A DNA stretch of 64,000 nucleotides from Microbispora bryophytorum (GTDB taxonomy: Bacteria; Actinomycetota; Actinomycetes; Streptosporangiales; Streptosporangiaceae). The notes under the pieces were generated by a model. The model worked only from the letters and a program-made list of their open reading frames with translations. It did no database searches and was not told where the DNA came from. The translations under genes and the position numbers were made by a program. The DNA is taken from contig NZ_VIRL01000013.1 of assembly GCF_006874465.1 (NCBI RefSeq), forward strand, positions 180,757-244,756, written 5' to 3'. Below, piece after piece: positions 53,438 to 62,289 of this stretch (position 1 is its first letter; every line of letters starts with the position of its first letter).

Positions 53438-54610
53438 TCACCCGGGCCGCGACCGGAGATGGATCGCCTGCAGGATGGCCACCGCCGTCATGTTCGCGAA
53501 CGTCGCCGTGCCGCCGTAGGAGACGAACGGCAGCGGCACGCCGGTGATCGGCATGATGCCGATGGTCATGCCGACGTTGACGAGCGTCTGGAAGGCCAGC
53601 CAGGCGACGATGCCGCCGGCGACAAGCGCGCTGAACCGGTCGCCGCACATCCGGGCGATCCGCGCGCCGCGCAGCAGCACCACGCCGAGCAGGGCCACCA
53701 CGGTGACCGACCCGACGAAGCCGAGCTCCTCACCTGCGACGGTGAAGATGAAGTCGGTGTGCTGCTCGGGCACGAAGCGTCCCGTGGTCTGGCCGCCGTG
53801 GAACAGGCCCTTGCCGAACACCTCGCCCGACCCGATCGCCACCAGCGCCTGCGTGCTGTTGTAGCCCACGCCGCGCGGGTCGCTCGACGGGTCGATGAGC
53901 GCGGTGAACCGCGCCACCTGGTAGGGCTTGAGCAGCCCCAGCGACCACACCGCCATGGCGGCGAGGGCCGCGAGCACCACCCCGGCCACCACCCAGCGCT
54001 TGCGTATCCCGGCGAAGACGATGATCGCGCCGGGCGTCGCCAGCAGCACCATCGTGGTGCCGAGGTCGGGCTGCAACATGACCAGCGCCGCCGCGCCGCC
54101 CACCACCGCGAGGGACAGCGCGACTCCGGTGACCCTCGGCCGGTCCTTGGTCTTCCCCTTCTCGGACGTCGGGGCCAGCAGCCGCGCCAGCATCACCACC
54201 AGCGCCGGCTTCATGAGCTCCGCCGGCTGCAGGGCGAAACCCCCGCCCAGCAGGATCCACGAGTGGTGACCGTTGACCGTCGATCCCATCGGGCTGATGA
54301 CCAGGATCAGCCCGATGACGGCGATGCCGTACAGGACCGGCGCGTACGCGCGCAGCCAGCGGTAGTCGGTCACCGCGATCGCGCTGTAGAGGGCCAGGCC
54401 GATGAGCAGGTTGAGCACGTGCTTCTTGGCCATGCCCGTCGGCTCGATCGACGACCACGTCCGGGTGGCCGACCACACCAGCAGCGTGCCGACCGCGCCG
54501 AGCGCGACCACCGCGCCGAACAGCAGCCAGTCCATCCGCCAGACGACCGATCCCCGTCCGACGACGCGGCTCGCGAACGACCTCCGCCGTACCCCGAGGG
54601 CTTCAGTCAT
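53438..54610 (-). CDS. rodA: SEDS glycosyltransferase RodA
   Basis: A 390-residue membrane protein with ten hydrophobic segments of the FtsW/RodA/SpoVE family. It polymerises lipid II into glycan strands together with PBP2 during lateral growth. Conserved pieces: QPAELMKPALVVMLARLL, MLQPDLGTTMVLLA, FVPEQHTDFIFTVAGEELGF with the catalytic-region Asp, and GIMPITGVPLPFVSYGG. It follows pbp2 by 12 bases and is the last gene of mreB-mreC-mreD-pbp2-rodA. Confidence 0.96.
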   Translation of the reverse strand: MTEALGVRRRSFASRVVGRGSVVWRMDWLLFGAVVALGAVGTLLVWSATRTWSSIEPTGMAKKHVLNLLIGLALYSAIAVTDYRWLRAYAPVLYGIAVIGLILVISPMGSTVNGHHSWILLGGGFALQPAELMKPALVVMLARLLAPTSEKGKTKDRPRVTGVALSLAVVGGAAALVMLQPDLGTTMVLLATPGAIIVFAGIRKRWVVAGVVLAALAAMAVWSLGLLKPYQVARFTALIDPSSDPRGVGYNSTQALVAIGSGEVFGKGLFHGGQTTGRFVPEQHTDFIFTVAGEELGFVGSVTVVALLGVVLLRGARIARMCGDRFSALVAGGIVAWLAFQTLVNVGMTIGIMPITGVPLPFVSYGGTATFANMTAVAILQAIHLRSRPG

Positions 54611-54622
54611 GGCAGGTCCGCC

Positions 54623-56677
54623 TCACTGCGTTTCGCGGCTGATGGCCGGCAGCCGCGTCACCGGTTTGCCGTCCGGAAGCGCCGGCTTGAGCGGCTTGCC
54701 GTCGTCTCCCTTGCCGATGCCGAAGATCCCCTCCCAGATGCGCCGCGCCGCGGGCGCGGCGGTCGAGGCGCCGAAGCCGCCCTGCGCCACCATCACGACG
54801 GTGACCAGCCGGGGATTGTCCGCGGGTGCGAAGGACGCGAACCACGACGTGTCCTCCTTGCCGTAGACCTCCGCCGTACCGGTCTTGCCGCCGATCTTGA
54901 CGACGTTCATCGGGAACCCGCGGAACGCACCCGCGGCCGTGCCGTCCGAGGGGACCTCGCTGAGGGCCTTGCGGATGTAGGTGCGGGTCTCGTCGTTGAC
55001 CGGCAGGTGGCCCATGATCGGGACCGGGATCTCCTGCTTAAGGGTGCCGTCCGGACGCATCAGCGCCCAGCCGACACGCGGGCTGCGCACGTTGCCGTCG
55101 CCCAGCAGCGCCGCGTACGCCCGAGCGAGCTGGAGCGGGGTGACCAGGACGTCGCCCTGCCCGATCGAGAGGTTGACCGCCTCGTAGGCGTGGAAGATCA
55201 TGCCCTCCAGGCAGTTCTCGTTGGCGAGCCGCTTGGCGAACGCGGCCCGGCTCTGGTCCTTCATGTCCGGATAGCCGATCTTGGCGCGCTTGCACATCTC
55301 CGACTTGGTGGAGTTGTACAGGTCGAGCTTCCACGCCCGGGTCGGGATGCGGCCCGCGGACTCGCCGGGCAGGTCGATGCCGGTGCGCTTGCCGAAGCCG
55401 TAGGCCTTGGCCATGTTCGGCATCGGCTCCTTGACCTTGGCCTTGGGCGTCTTGCCGCCGTCGCGCAGCCACTCCTCGTATCCGGCCTTGTAGAACACGG
55501 TGTCGCACGACTTGACCAGCGCCTCGTGCAGCGAGATCGCGCCCAGGCTCATGCCGCCCGCGTTCGGGTACGCCCGGCCCTCGACGTTGTAGGAACCCGG
55601 GCACTGGTAGGTGCCGTGCAGGGGCTCGCCGTCGGCGATCATCGCCGACGCCGAGCTGATCTTGAAGGTCGAACCCGGAGCGTACTCGCCGGCGATCGCC
55701 CGCGACACCAGCGGCTTGCCCGACTTGTCCGACAGCAGCCGCCGGTAGTCCTTCTCCAAGATGCCGCCCGTCCAGACCTTGGGGTCGTACGTCGGCCGGC
55801 TGGCCATCGCGATCACGCGGCCGGTCTTGATGTCGAGCACCACGGCGGCGGCGCCGTCCGAGTTCGGCACCTCCCGTATGGCCTGATCGATCGACTTCTC
55901 GACGATGCGCTGCACGTTGGCGTCGATGCTGGTCACCAGGACGTCGCCGGGGACCGGGTCGGACTGCTGGTTGACCGTGATGACCTTGCCCATCCGGTCG
56001 ACCTGGACGTTGCGCAGACCGGGCGCGCCGCGCAGGGCGGAGTCGTAGGTGCGCTCCAGCCCGTCGCGGCCGGTGAGGTCGACGCCCGAGTAGTCGGCCT
56101 TGAGACCCTCGCGCTTTTCCAGCTCGCTCTGCGTCACCGGCTGCAGGTAGCCGAGGAGCTGGGCGGCGTCCTTGCCGTTGGGATAGTCACGCATCGCCTG
56201 GATGTCGGCTGTGACGCCGGGGAAGTCCTCCTGGCGTTCCAGGATCTGCAGCGCCGCCCGCGGGTTGACGTTGCTGGCGACCGGGATCGGCGTGTACGGC
56301 GAGCCGGGCCAGCACGGGCGGCTGATGCCGGGCCCGCAGGCACGGATCTCCTGCTTCAGCTTCGACAGCGGCACCTTCAGCACGGCGGACAGCCGCCGCA
56401 GGACCGCGTCGCCGCCGTCCTGCATCCGCTCCAACCGGCCGCGGTCCACGGAGACCACCAGCGTCGTACGGTTGCGCACGAGCGGGCGCCCGGAGGAGTC
56501 GAGGATCGCCCCTCTCAGGGCGGGGACCCGCACCTCACGGGTGCGCGTCTCCGTCGCGACCGTGACGAACCGCGATCCCTGCACCACCTGGACCTGCCAC
56601 AGCCGGACGACGAGCACCACGATCATGGCGATGACCAGCACCTGCAGGACGAGCAGGCGTCCGCGCAAACGTGTCAT
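54623..56677 (-). CDS. mrdA: Penicillin-binding protein 2 (elongation transpeptidase)
   Basis: A 684-residue class B PBP. It has one N-terminal membrane anchor (LLVLQVLVIAMIVVLVVRLW), a pedestal domain with VPALRGAILDSSGRPL, and a transpeptidase domain. Active-site motifs are STFK (Ser336-Lys339), SCD (390-392) and KTG (598-600); the middle motif is SxD rather than SxN. It crosslinks peptidoglycan with RodA. The ATG overlaps the mreD stop codon, so translation is coupled. Length and motif spacing are normal for the MrdA family. Confidence 0.95.
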   Translation of the reverse strand: MTRLRGRLLVLQVLVIAMIVVLVVRLWQVQVVQGSRFVTVATETRTREVRVPALRGAILDSSGRPLVRNRTTLVVSVDRGRLERMQDGGDAVLRRLSAVLKVPLSKLKQEIRACGPGISRPCWPGSPYTPIPVASNVNPRAALQILERQEDFPGVTADIQAMRDYPNGKDAAQLLGYLQPVTQSELEKREGLKADYSGVDLTGRDGLERTYDSALRGAPGLRNVQVDRMGKVITVNQQSDPVPGDVLVTSIDANVQRIVEKSIDQAIREVPNSDGAAAVVLDIKTGRVIAMASRPTYDPKVWTGGILEKDYRRLLSDKSGKPLVSRAIAGEYAPGSTFKISSASAMIADGEPLHGTYQCPGSYNVEGRAYPNAGGMSLGAISLHEALVKSCDTVFYKAGYEEWLRDGGKTPKAKVKEPMPNMAKAYGFGKRTGIDLPGESAGRIPTRAWKLDLYNSTKSEMCKRAKIGYPDMKDQSRAAFAKRLANENCLEGMIFHAYEAVNLSIGQGDVLVTPLQLARAYAALLGDGNVRSPRVGWALMRPDGTLKQEIPVPIMGHLPVNDETRTYIRKALSEVPSDGTAAGAFRGFPMNVVKIGGKTGTAEVYGKEDTSWFASFAPADNPRLVTVVMVAQGGFGASTAAPAARRIWEGIFGIGKGDDGKPLKPALPDGKPVTRLPAISRETQ

Positions 56678-57192
56678 GCCGTCCCCCGTCTATAGCTCGG
56701 CACGAGCTCGCCACCACCGGCACGCCTGCGGTGGCCGCCGTGCGTGACCTTGACCGCCCAGAGCACCAGCGGAGCGGCCACGAGATTGCAGATCGCGGCC
56801 CGAGGCCATGCCGTGGCCAGCACGGGCCAGGTGACCCCCGGGGCGCCGATCAGCGCGCCCAGGCCCGCCAGCATGCCGGGCGCGACCAACGCGCACACCG
56901 CCACCGCGAGCAGCGGCACTCGCTCTCCCACACGCCCCGCCACGTAGCCGAGGGCGCACAGCACCAGCGCGTACTGGCCCAGCGTGTGGTTGGAGGGGGG
57001 CAGCAGGTCGTAGGCGAGCCCTCCACAGAAGCCGATCACCGCACCCGGCACGGGCCCGCGCCTGGTCGCGAGCGCGGCGACCGTCAACAGCACCAGGTCG
57101 GGCGCCCAGGAGAACAACAGCCGGTTGACCACGCTGACCTGGAGCACCAGAGCGACGAAGAGCAGTAGCGCGGCGAGGAGGTTGCGGGCCAT
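56674..57192 (-). CDS. mreD: Rod-shape-determining protein MreD
   Basis: A 172-residue membrane protein with five or six hydrophobic segments (LLAALLLFVALVLQVSVV, APDLVLLTVAALA, VIGFCGGLAYDLLPPSNHTLGQYALV). GGLAYDLLPP is the MreD hallmark. It links MreC to the PBP2/RodA synthase. It starts three bases after the mreC stop codon and overlaps pbp2 by four bases. Confidence 0.95.
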   Translation of the reverse strand: MARNLLAALLLFVALVLQVSVVNRLLFSWAPDLVLLTVAALATRRGPVPGAVIGFCGGLAYDLLPPSNHTLGQYALVLCALGYVAGRVGERVPLLAVAVCALVAPGMLAGLGALIGAPGVTWPVLATAWPRAAICNLVAAPLVLWAVKVTHGGHRRRAGGGELVPSYRRGTA

Positions 57193-57195
57193 CGG

Positions 57196-58479
57196 TCAGT
57201 TCCTCCCGCCGCGGGCGTCGTCCGCCGCGGCGCCGTCGTGCTGCCGAGGCGCATTGCGCGGCTCGACGGCGGCGGGTCGTTCATGTGCGGCGGGCGCCTC
57301 CTGCGCATGCGGCTCCTGCGCGTCCTGCTCGCGGGCACGCGGCTCCTGCGCGTCCTGCTCGCGGGCACGCGGCTCCTGGGCGTACTGCTCCCCGTCCACC
57401 GCCTGCGTGCCGTGCCGGCCACGCCGCTCCGGCGCGGCCTCGGGCCGCCCCTCGCGCGCCTGCCGCTCGGTCGTGGCCCGCGACTCGTCGCCCCCGCCGC
57501 GACCCCGATCGCCGAGCCCCCACTCGGCCTCCAGCGAAGTGCGTCCCTGCCCGCGGCCGTCGTCACCGCGCCGCTGGTCCTCGCGGGGCGGCTTCGGCGG
57601 CGGCGGCTTCGCGGGCAGCACCGCGTCGCGCGGATCACGCTTGGGCGCCGCGACCACCACGCCGACGACGTCCAGCGCGGAGAAGTCGGTGAAGGGCCGC
57701 GCGTAGGCCGTCCTGGTCACCTCACCCGGCGTGTTGTCGACCCGCTCGACCACGCCGATCGGCACTCCCGGCACGTACGGCTTGCTCTGCTGAGAACCGA
57801 ACGAGACGATCCGGCGGCCGACGCCGATCGGCACGGTGGAGTCGAGCAGGCGGAACCTGATGAGGTTGCCGCCGCCGCCCGCCTCGCCGAGGCCGCTCAC
57901 GACGCCGAGCTCGTTGCCGCCCTCCAGCCTGGCTCCGGCGGACAGGGCCGGGTCGCTCAGCAGGGCCACCGTCGAGCCGGCCGGGCCTGTCTGCACGACG
58001 CGGCCGACCAACCCGGCATCGCTGAGCACCGTCATGTCGGGCCGGATCCCGTCACCGGTGCCGGCGTCGATCTCGACCGTGTCCTCGAAACCTGCGACCG
58101 TACGCCGCGCGACGACCTGGGCCGGCACGATGCGGTAGCGGCCAAGCCCCGCCAGACCGAGCATGCGGTCCAGTTTCTCGGCCCGCCCCTTGTCGAGCCG
58201 CTGCGCCGACACCTCGTCCCGGAGCCGCGCGTTCTCCTTGCGCAGGTCGGCGATGGCGCGCTGGGCGGAGGGCGCGTCGCGCAGCATGCCGACGAATCCG
58301 GTGATCGGCCGGGTGACTGCGGCGCCGACGCGCTCCACTTTGCCGAACACGGCGCCCGCGAAGTCGCGCACCGGGCCGAGGACGTGGTTGTCCCCGGCCC
58401 GGTGATCCACCGTGATGAGGATCAGCGCCACGGCGAGGAGGACTCCGAGCGTGAGACGGGCGCGGCGGGTGTCTCTCAT
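57196..58479 (-). CDS. mreC: Rod-shape-determining protein MreC with long C-terminal tail
   Basis: A 427-residue protein. A membrane anchor (LTLGVLLAVALILITV) is followed by a coiled coil (about 70-105, RAIADLRKENARLRDEVSAQRLDKGRAEKL) and two beta-domains with VEIDAGTGDGIRPDMTVLSDAGLVGRV. The final 140 residues or so are an extra hydrophilic Pro/Arg/Gln/Glu-rich tail with short repeats, longer than in most MreC proteins. The protein activates PBP2 in the elongation complex. It starts eight bases after mreB. Confidence 0.94.
   Translation of the reverse strand: MRDTRRARLTLGVLLAVALILITVDHRAGDNHVLGPVRDFAGAVFGKVERVGAAVTRPITGFVGMLRDAPSAQRAIADLRKENARLRDEVSAQRLDKGRAEKLDRMLGLAGLGRYRIVPAQVVARRTVAGFEDTVEIDAGTGDGIRPDMTVLSDAGLVGRVVQTGPAGSTVALLSDPALSAGARLEGGNELGVVSGLGEAGGGGNLIRFRLLDSTVPIGVGRRIVSFGSQQSKPYVPGVPIGVVERVDNTPGEVTRTAYARPFTDFSALDVVGVVVAAPKRDPRDAVLPAKPPPPKPPREDQRRGDDGRGQGRTSLEAEWGLGDRGRGGGDESRATTERQAREGRPEAAPERRGRHGTQAVDGEQYAQEPRAREQDAQEPRAREQDAQEPHAQEAPAAHERPAAVEPRNAPRQHDGAAADDARGGRN
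57309..57380 (-). repeat. 30-bp tandem repeat in the mreC tail
   Basis: Just over two copies of a 30-base unit encode a repeated ten-residue AQEPRAREQD segment in the disordered tail. The in-frame length allows expansion or contraction. Confidence 0.85.
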
Positions 58480-58487
58480 GACGCTCC

Positions 58488-59519
58488 TTAGTTGCGGGGC
58501 TCCGGCACGAGCACCTGCTGGAGGGCTTCAAAGTCCTCCACGCACCGCCCGGAGCCGAGCGCGACCGAGTCGAGCGCGTTCTCGGCCAGGTGGACCGGCA
58601 TGCCGGTCTCCTCGCGCAATCGGTCGACCATGCCGCGCAACAGGGCGCCGCCACCGGTCACGGCGATCCCTCGGTCCATGAGGTCACCGGAGAGCTCAGG
58701 CGGGCACTTGTCCAGCGTCGACTTCACCGCGTCGACGATCGCGTTGACGGGCTCGGCGATCGACCTGCGGATCTCTTCGGCGCTGATGACGACTGTCTTC
58801 GGCAGGCCGCTGACGAGGTCGCGGCCGCGCACCTCGGCATGGAAGTCCTCGCCTGTGACGCAGGCGGACCCGACGGCGATCTTGACCTCCTCCGCGGTGC
58901 GCTCGCCCAGCATCAGCGAGTACTCCTTCTTGGTGAAGGAGATGACCGCCTGATCGAGTTCGTCGCCCCCGACGCGGATCGACTGGCTGGTCACAATGCC
59001 GCCCATCGAGATGATGGCCACCTCGGTGGTGCCGCCGCCGATGTCGACGACCATGTTGCCCGTCGGCTCGTGCACCGGCAGGCCGGCTCCGATGGCGGCC
59101 GCCATCGGTTCCTCGATGATGTACACGCGGCGGGCCCCGGCCTGGTAGCCCGCTTCCTTCACCGCGCGTTGCTCCACGGCGGTGATGCCGCTCGGCACGG
59201 CCACGATGATGCGCGGGCGCACGAAGTGCCGCCGTTTGTGGATCTTCTGGATGAAGTACCGCAGCATTCGCTCGGTCACATCGAAATCCGCGATGACACC
59301 ATCCCTGAGGGGACGGATCGCGACGATGTTTCCGGGCGTCCGCCCGATCATCCGCTTCGCTTCTATCCCAACTGCCACGATCTTTCCGGTCGTGACGTTG
59401 ATGGCGACGACGGACGGCTCGTTCAGGACGATGCCGCGCCCTCGGACGTAGACGAGAGTGTTCGCCGTGCCAAGGTCAACAGCCATGTCACGGCCCAGGA
59501 ATGTCAGCTTGCTGCCCAT
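58488..59519 (-). CDS. mreB: Rod-shape-determining actin homologue MreB
   Basis: A 343-residue actin-fold ATPase. Phosphate 1 motif [34 protein letters not shown], phosphate 2 [12 protein letters not shown] and [18 protein letters not shown] are all present. It organises wall synthesis along the side wall, or in spores of differentiating actinobacteria. It is the first gene of the shape operon. An inverted repeat overlaps its presumed ribosome binding site (59523-59539). Confidence 0.97.
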   Translation of the reverse strand: MGSKLTFLGRDMAVDLGTANTLVYVRGRGIVLNEPSVVAINVTTGKIVAVGIEAKRMIGRTPGNIVAIRPLRDGVIADFDVTERMLRYFIQKIHKRRHFVRPRIIVAVPSGITAVEQRAVKEAGYQAGARRVYIIEEPMAAAIGAGLPVHEPTGNMVVDIGGGTTEVAIISMGGIVTSQSIRVGGDELDQAVISFTKKEYSLMLGERTAEEVKIAVGSACVTGEDFHAEVRGRDLVSGLPKTVVISAEEIRRSIAEPVNAIVDAVKSTLDKCPPELSGDLMDRGIAVTGGGALLRGMVDRLREETGMPVHLAENALDSVALGSGRCVEDFEALQQVLVPEPRN

Positions 59520-59522
59520 GCG

Positions 59523-59539
59523 GAAGGAAGCCTTCCTTC
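59523..59539 (-). promoter_or_regulatory. Inverted repeat over the mreB ribosome binding site
   Basis: GAAGGAAG and CTTCCTTC are complementary around a single base immediately upstream of the mreB start. The purine-rich arm is the likely Shine-Dalgarno, so a hairpin would hide it and lower translation initiation. Confidence 0.5.
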
Positions 59540-59695
59540 AGGTGGTTAGCGGTTACCGGGTTCAGCGGGAGTGCGGGATGACGCATCGCATTCGAATCGT
59601 AACGGCCTGTGCTCATGACTGGGCACATCGACCTCTCAAGCCCCCGGAAAAACCGCTGTGCCCCTGCCTAAGCTCGGTCACCACCTGGAAAAACA

Positions 59696-59728
59696 CGAGA
59701 GGCCCCGGGTTTGAACCGAGGCCTCTCG
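59696..59728 (-). terminator. Intrinsic terminator of ndk
   Basis: CGAGAGGCC and GGCCTCTCG form a perfect 9-bp stem 11 bases after the ndk stop, with a loop that can itself pair (CGGTT/AACCCG). On the minus strand it is followed by TGTTTTT. Confidence 0.85.
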
Positions 59729-59739
59729 CGTGGTAAAGA

Positions 59740-60150
59740 CTAGAAACGGTCCGGAAAGAAAATCTTGATTTCCCGGGCCGCGGACTCCGGCGAATCGGAG
59801 CCGTGGACGACGTTCTCGCCGATCTCCAGGGCGTGGTCGCCGCGGATGGTGCCGGGCGCGGACTTCACCGGGTCGGTCAGGCCGGCCAGGGCGCGGAACG
59901 CCTCGACGGCGCGGGGGCCCTCAAGCACCATCGCGACCAGCGGGCCTCCGGTGATGAAGTCCACCAGTTCGCCGAAGAACGGGCGCTCGGAGTGCTCGGC
60001 GTAGTGGGCCTTGGCCGTCTCGGCGTCGAGCGTGCGCAGTTCCATCGCCACGATCTTGAGGCCCTTGCGCTCGATGCGGCCGATGACGTCCCCGATGAGG
60101 CCGCGACGGACCCCGTCGGGCTTGATCAGGACAAGCGTACGCTCGGACAC
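59740..60150 (-). CDS. ndk: Nucleoside diphosphate kinase
   Basis: A 136-residue enzyme that transfers the gamma phosphate between nucleoside triphosphates. The phosphohistidine is His116 in [26 protein letters not shown] and [23 protein letters not shown] are conserved. GTG at 60150 with AGGAGA upstream gives the standard NDK length; the open frame continues to 60213 but would add an atypical N-terminus. It is followed by an intrinsic terminator. Confidence 0.97.
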   Translation of the reverse strand: MSERTLVLIKPDGVRRGLIGDVIGRIERKGLKIVAMELRTLDAETAKAHYAEHSERPFFGELVDFITGGPLVAMVLEGPRAVEAFRALAGLTDPVKSAPGTIRGDHALEIGENVVHGSDSPESAAREIKIFFPDRF

Positions 60151-60403
60151 GGTCTCTTCTCCTAAGGTCGTTTGACTCGCCGTACACGGTGGCCCGGTGG
60201 ATCGCAGGCCCACTCGTCACGCGTCTGGGGAGCTCCGGCTGAGGAGCTCCGACGCAACGGCAGCTTACCGGTCCGGGAACGCCGCTCCGATCGGGCGAGC
60301 CCGGTGACGGCGGGTGTGTGGCGGCGGGTCTGTGACGGCTGGGCGGATCGTCTGAGACAGCGTCCCCGTGTGCGGCTCGTGTGCGGCGGTGTGGTGGGTG
60401 GTG

Positions 60404-61927
60404 TCAGTCTGCGGGGCCGGCGCCCCTGGGGATGTTGTCGTCCTCCTCCGGCGAGGGCGTCGGCGCGGGGATCACCACCTCACCGTTTACCGACGCGGCG
60501 GCGGCCCGCCGGGTCAGGACGGAGGCGAGCACGATCACTCCGACCACGACGAACCCACCGACCAGCGCCCATATGTGCAAGGCGTCGATGAACCCGTCGA
60601 CCAGGGCGTTCCCGTCGCCCTGTGCGGTCGCCGCGGCGTCCTGCAGCCGGTTCACCTGGATGCCGGTGCCGAGCAGGAAGCCCGCGAGCACGGCCGGGAA
60701 ACACAGCGACAGCCCCAGCATCGCCGATCCGAGGCCCGCCGTGCGGAACGCGCCGACCAGCGCCACCGCCGACCCCGCTGCCAGCAGGACGAACGGCACC
60801 ACCAGCGGCGTGCCCGACGGCGCCGGAACCAGCAGCCTGATCGCGGCCAGCCCCGCGACGACGGCCGCGAGACCGAGGACCGTCATCCGGGCCGCGAACG
60901 TCTCGGGCGTCCGCCCCGCGAGAACGGCGGCCACAAGCGCGATCACCGCGGCCACCAGGAACGGCATCCACAGGCCCTTCAGGCCGGGACCGCCCAGGGG
61001 ACCGCCGAGCTCGATGTAGGTCATCTGCGCGGCGGTCGGCAGCACCACCAGCCCCACCGCGACGTTGACGAAGGCGAGCGTACGGCCGCCGAGCCCCTCG
61101 AACGTGCCGAGCGCCGCGAGGGCCAGCATCGCCACCACCACGACCGCCGCGGCGATGACGACCAGGCGCGGCGGCCAGTCGAAGGTGATTCCGACGCCCA
61201 GCACCGCGATGGCCGCGGCGGGCACGATGGCCAGCGCGAGCCGCCCGCGCTCCGCCGACGTCGGCCGGCCCGCGGGCAGGATCTTCCCTTCGGCCCGCGT
61301 CCCGCCGTCACCGGAGATCATCCAGAGCACCAGGTATGCCGCGGCGAGCGCCAGCGCCACCCCCGTGAGCAGCGGGTACGGCTGGAGGGTGACCTGCCAG
61401 GAGGACACGTCGCGGATCGCCCACAGGGCGAGGGCCTGGGCCGACAGCAGCGAGGCGGCGAGCGCGCCCGCCCAGATCGGCAGCAGCACCCGATGCCGGG
61501 GGCGTTCGGCGACCGCGACCAGAGTGGCCGGCACGAGCATGCCCGCGCCGATCCCGTGGAGCACCCGCAGCACGCCGACGAGCGTGACGGTGTCGGTGTA
61601 GCCCCCGGCGACGTCGGCGAGCGCGAGCAGCGTGAGACCCGCCACAAGGATCGGCGCCGCGCGGAACCTGCGCACCGCCACCGCGGCGAGCGGCACGGTC
61701 ACCAGCATGGCGGGCAGCGCAAGGCCATGCGCGCGGATCATCTCGACCTGCGACATGCCCGGCGGCAGCAGCGCCGCCACGACGGAGATCGTGTTCGGGA
61801 TGGCGACGAGCGCGAGCGGAAGGGCCACCAGGGTGAGTAGCCCGATGACGACGTCGACCAGCAGGGGGACGCGCACGGCACGGACCGGCACGGCGGTCCG
61901 TGCCTGCGGTACGGGAGGGACGGCCAT
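60404..61927 (-). CDS. Large MFS-like membrane protein
   Basis: A 507-residue protein with about 14 hydrophobic segments. PLLVDVVIGLLTLVALPLALVAIPNTISVVAALLPPGMSQVEMIRAHGLALPAML and GVLRVLHGIGAGMLVPATLVAVAERPRHRVLLPIWAGALAASLL resemble DHA2-type MFS exporters (first half better than second). The acidic, Pro-rich C-terminus (PAPTPSPEEDDNIP) is cytoplasmic. It is a conserved actinobacterial gene between ndk and folC, but its substrate is unknown. ATG at 61927 is chosen; it lies 11 bases after the DUF4233 stop. Confidence 0.8.
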   Translation of the reverse strand: MAVPPVPQARTAVPVRAVRVPLLVDVVIGLLTLVALPLALVAIPNTISVVAALLPPGMSQVEMIRAHGLALPAMLVTVPLAAVAVRRFRAAPILVAGLTLLALADVAGGYTDTVTLVGVLRVLHGIGAGMLVPATLVAVAERPRHRVLLPIWAGALAASLLSAQALALWAIRDVSSWQVTLQPYPLLTGVALALAAAYLVLWMISGDGGTRAEGKILPAGRPTSAERGRLALAIVPAAAIAVLGVGITFDWPPRLVVIAAAVVVVAMLALAALGTFEGLGGRTLAFVNVAVGLVVLPTAAQMTYIELGGPLGGPGLKGLWMPFLVAAVIALVAAVLAGRTPETFAARMTVLGLAAVVAGLAAIRLLVPAPSGTPLVVPFVLLAAGSAVALVGAFRTAGLGSAMLGLSLCFPAVLAGFLLGTGIQVNRLQDAAATAQGDGNALVDGFIDALHIWALVGGFVVVGVIVLASVLTRRAAAASVNGEVVIPAPTPSPEEDDNIPRGAGPAD

Positions 61928-61938
61928 GGTTGCCGACT

Positions 61939-62289
61939 TTAGCGCTTCGTTGCCCCTTCGACACGGCGAGCGACGAAGATGGCCGTTATCCACAGGGCAG
62001 TGAAGATCACTCCGAGGAAGAACATGACCGGGACCAGGAATCCTGTAGCGATTGTCAGGATTTCAAGCCCAGTGCCCGCAATGTACGCGTACGGGCGTTT
62101 CAGCAGGCCGGCGACCACCACGCACAGGACGGCCAGCCCGAGCCCGACGGTCAGCGCGAGCGGCGTGGACACGTGGTTGATGGTGATCGCGACAGGGCTG
62201 ATGAGCGCGACGACGATCGCCTGCATCCCGAGGACGGTCGCGCAGAGCCGGCGCATGCCGGGGGTCACCTCGAACACGACGCTGCTCAC
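61939..62289 (-). CDS. DUF4233 membrane protein
   Basis: A 116-residue protein with four hydrophobic segments: MRRLCATVLGMQAIVVALISPVAI, PLALTVGLGLAVLCVVVAGLL, YAYIAGTGLEILTIATGFLVPVMFFLG and ALWITAIFVARR. DUF4233 is characteristically encoded right after folC in actinobacteria, as here, with an ATGA overlap. Function unknown. Confidence 0.88.
   Translation of the reverse strand: MSSVVFEVTPGMRRLCATVLGMQAIVVALISPVAITINHVSTPLALTVGLGLAVLCVVVAGLLKRPYAYIAGTGLEILTIATGFLVPVMFFLGVIFTALWITAIFVARRVEGATKR

Noticed and set aside
51488..56695. A very long plus-strand open frame of about 1735 codons
   Set aside because: It runs antisense to the radical SAM, rodA and pbp2 genes, which have clear families and motifs. 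The frame stays open only because of GC-rich codon bias.
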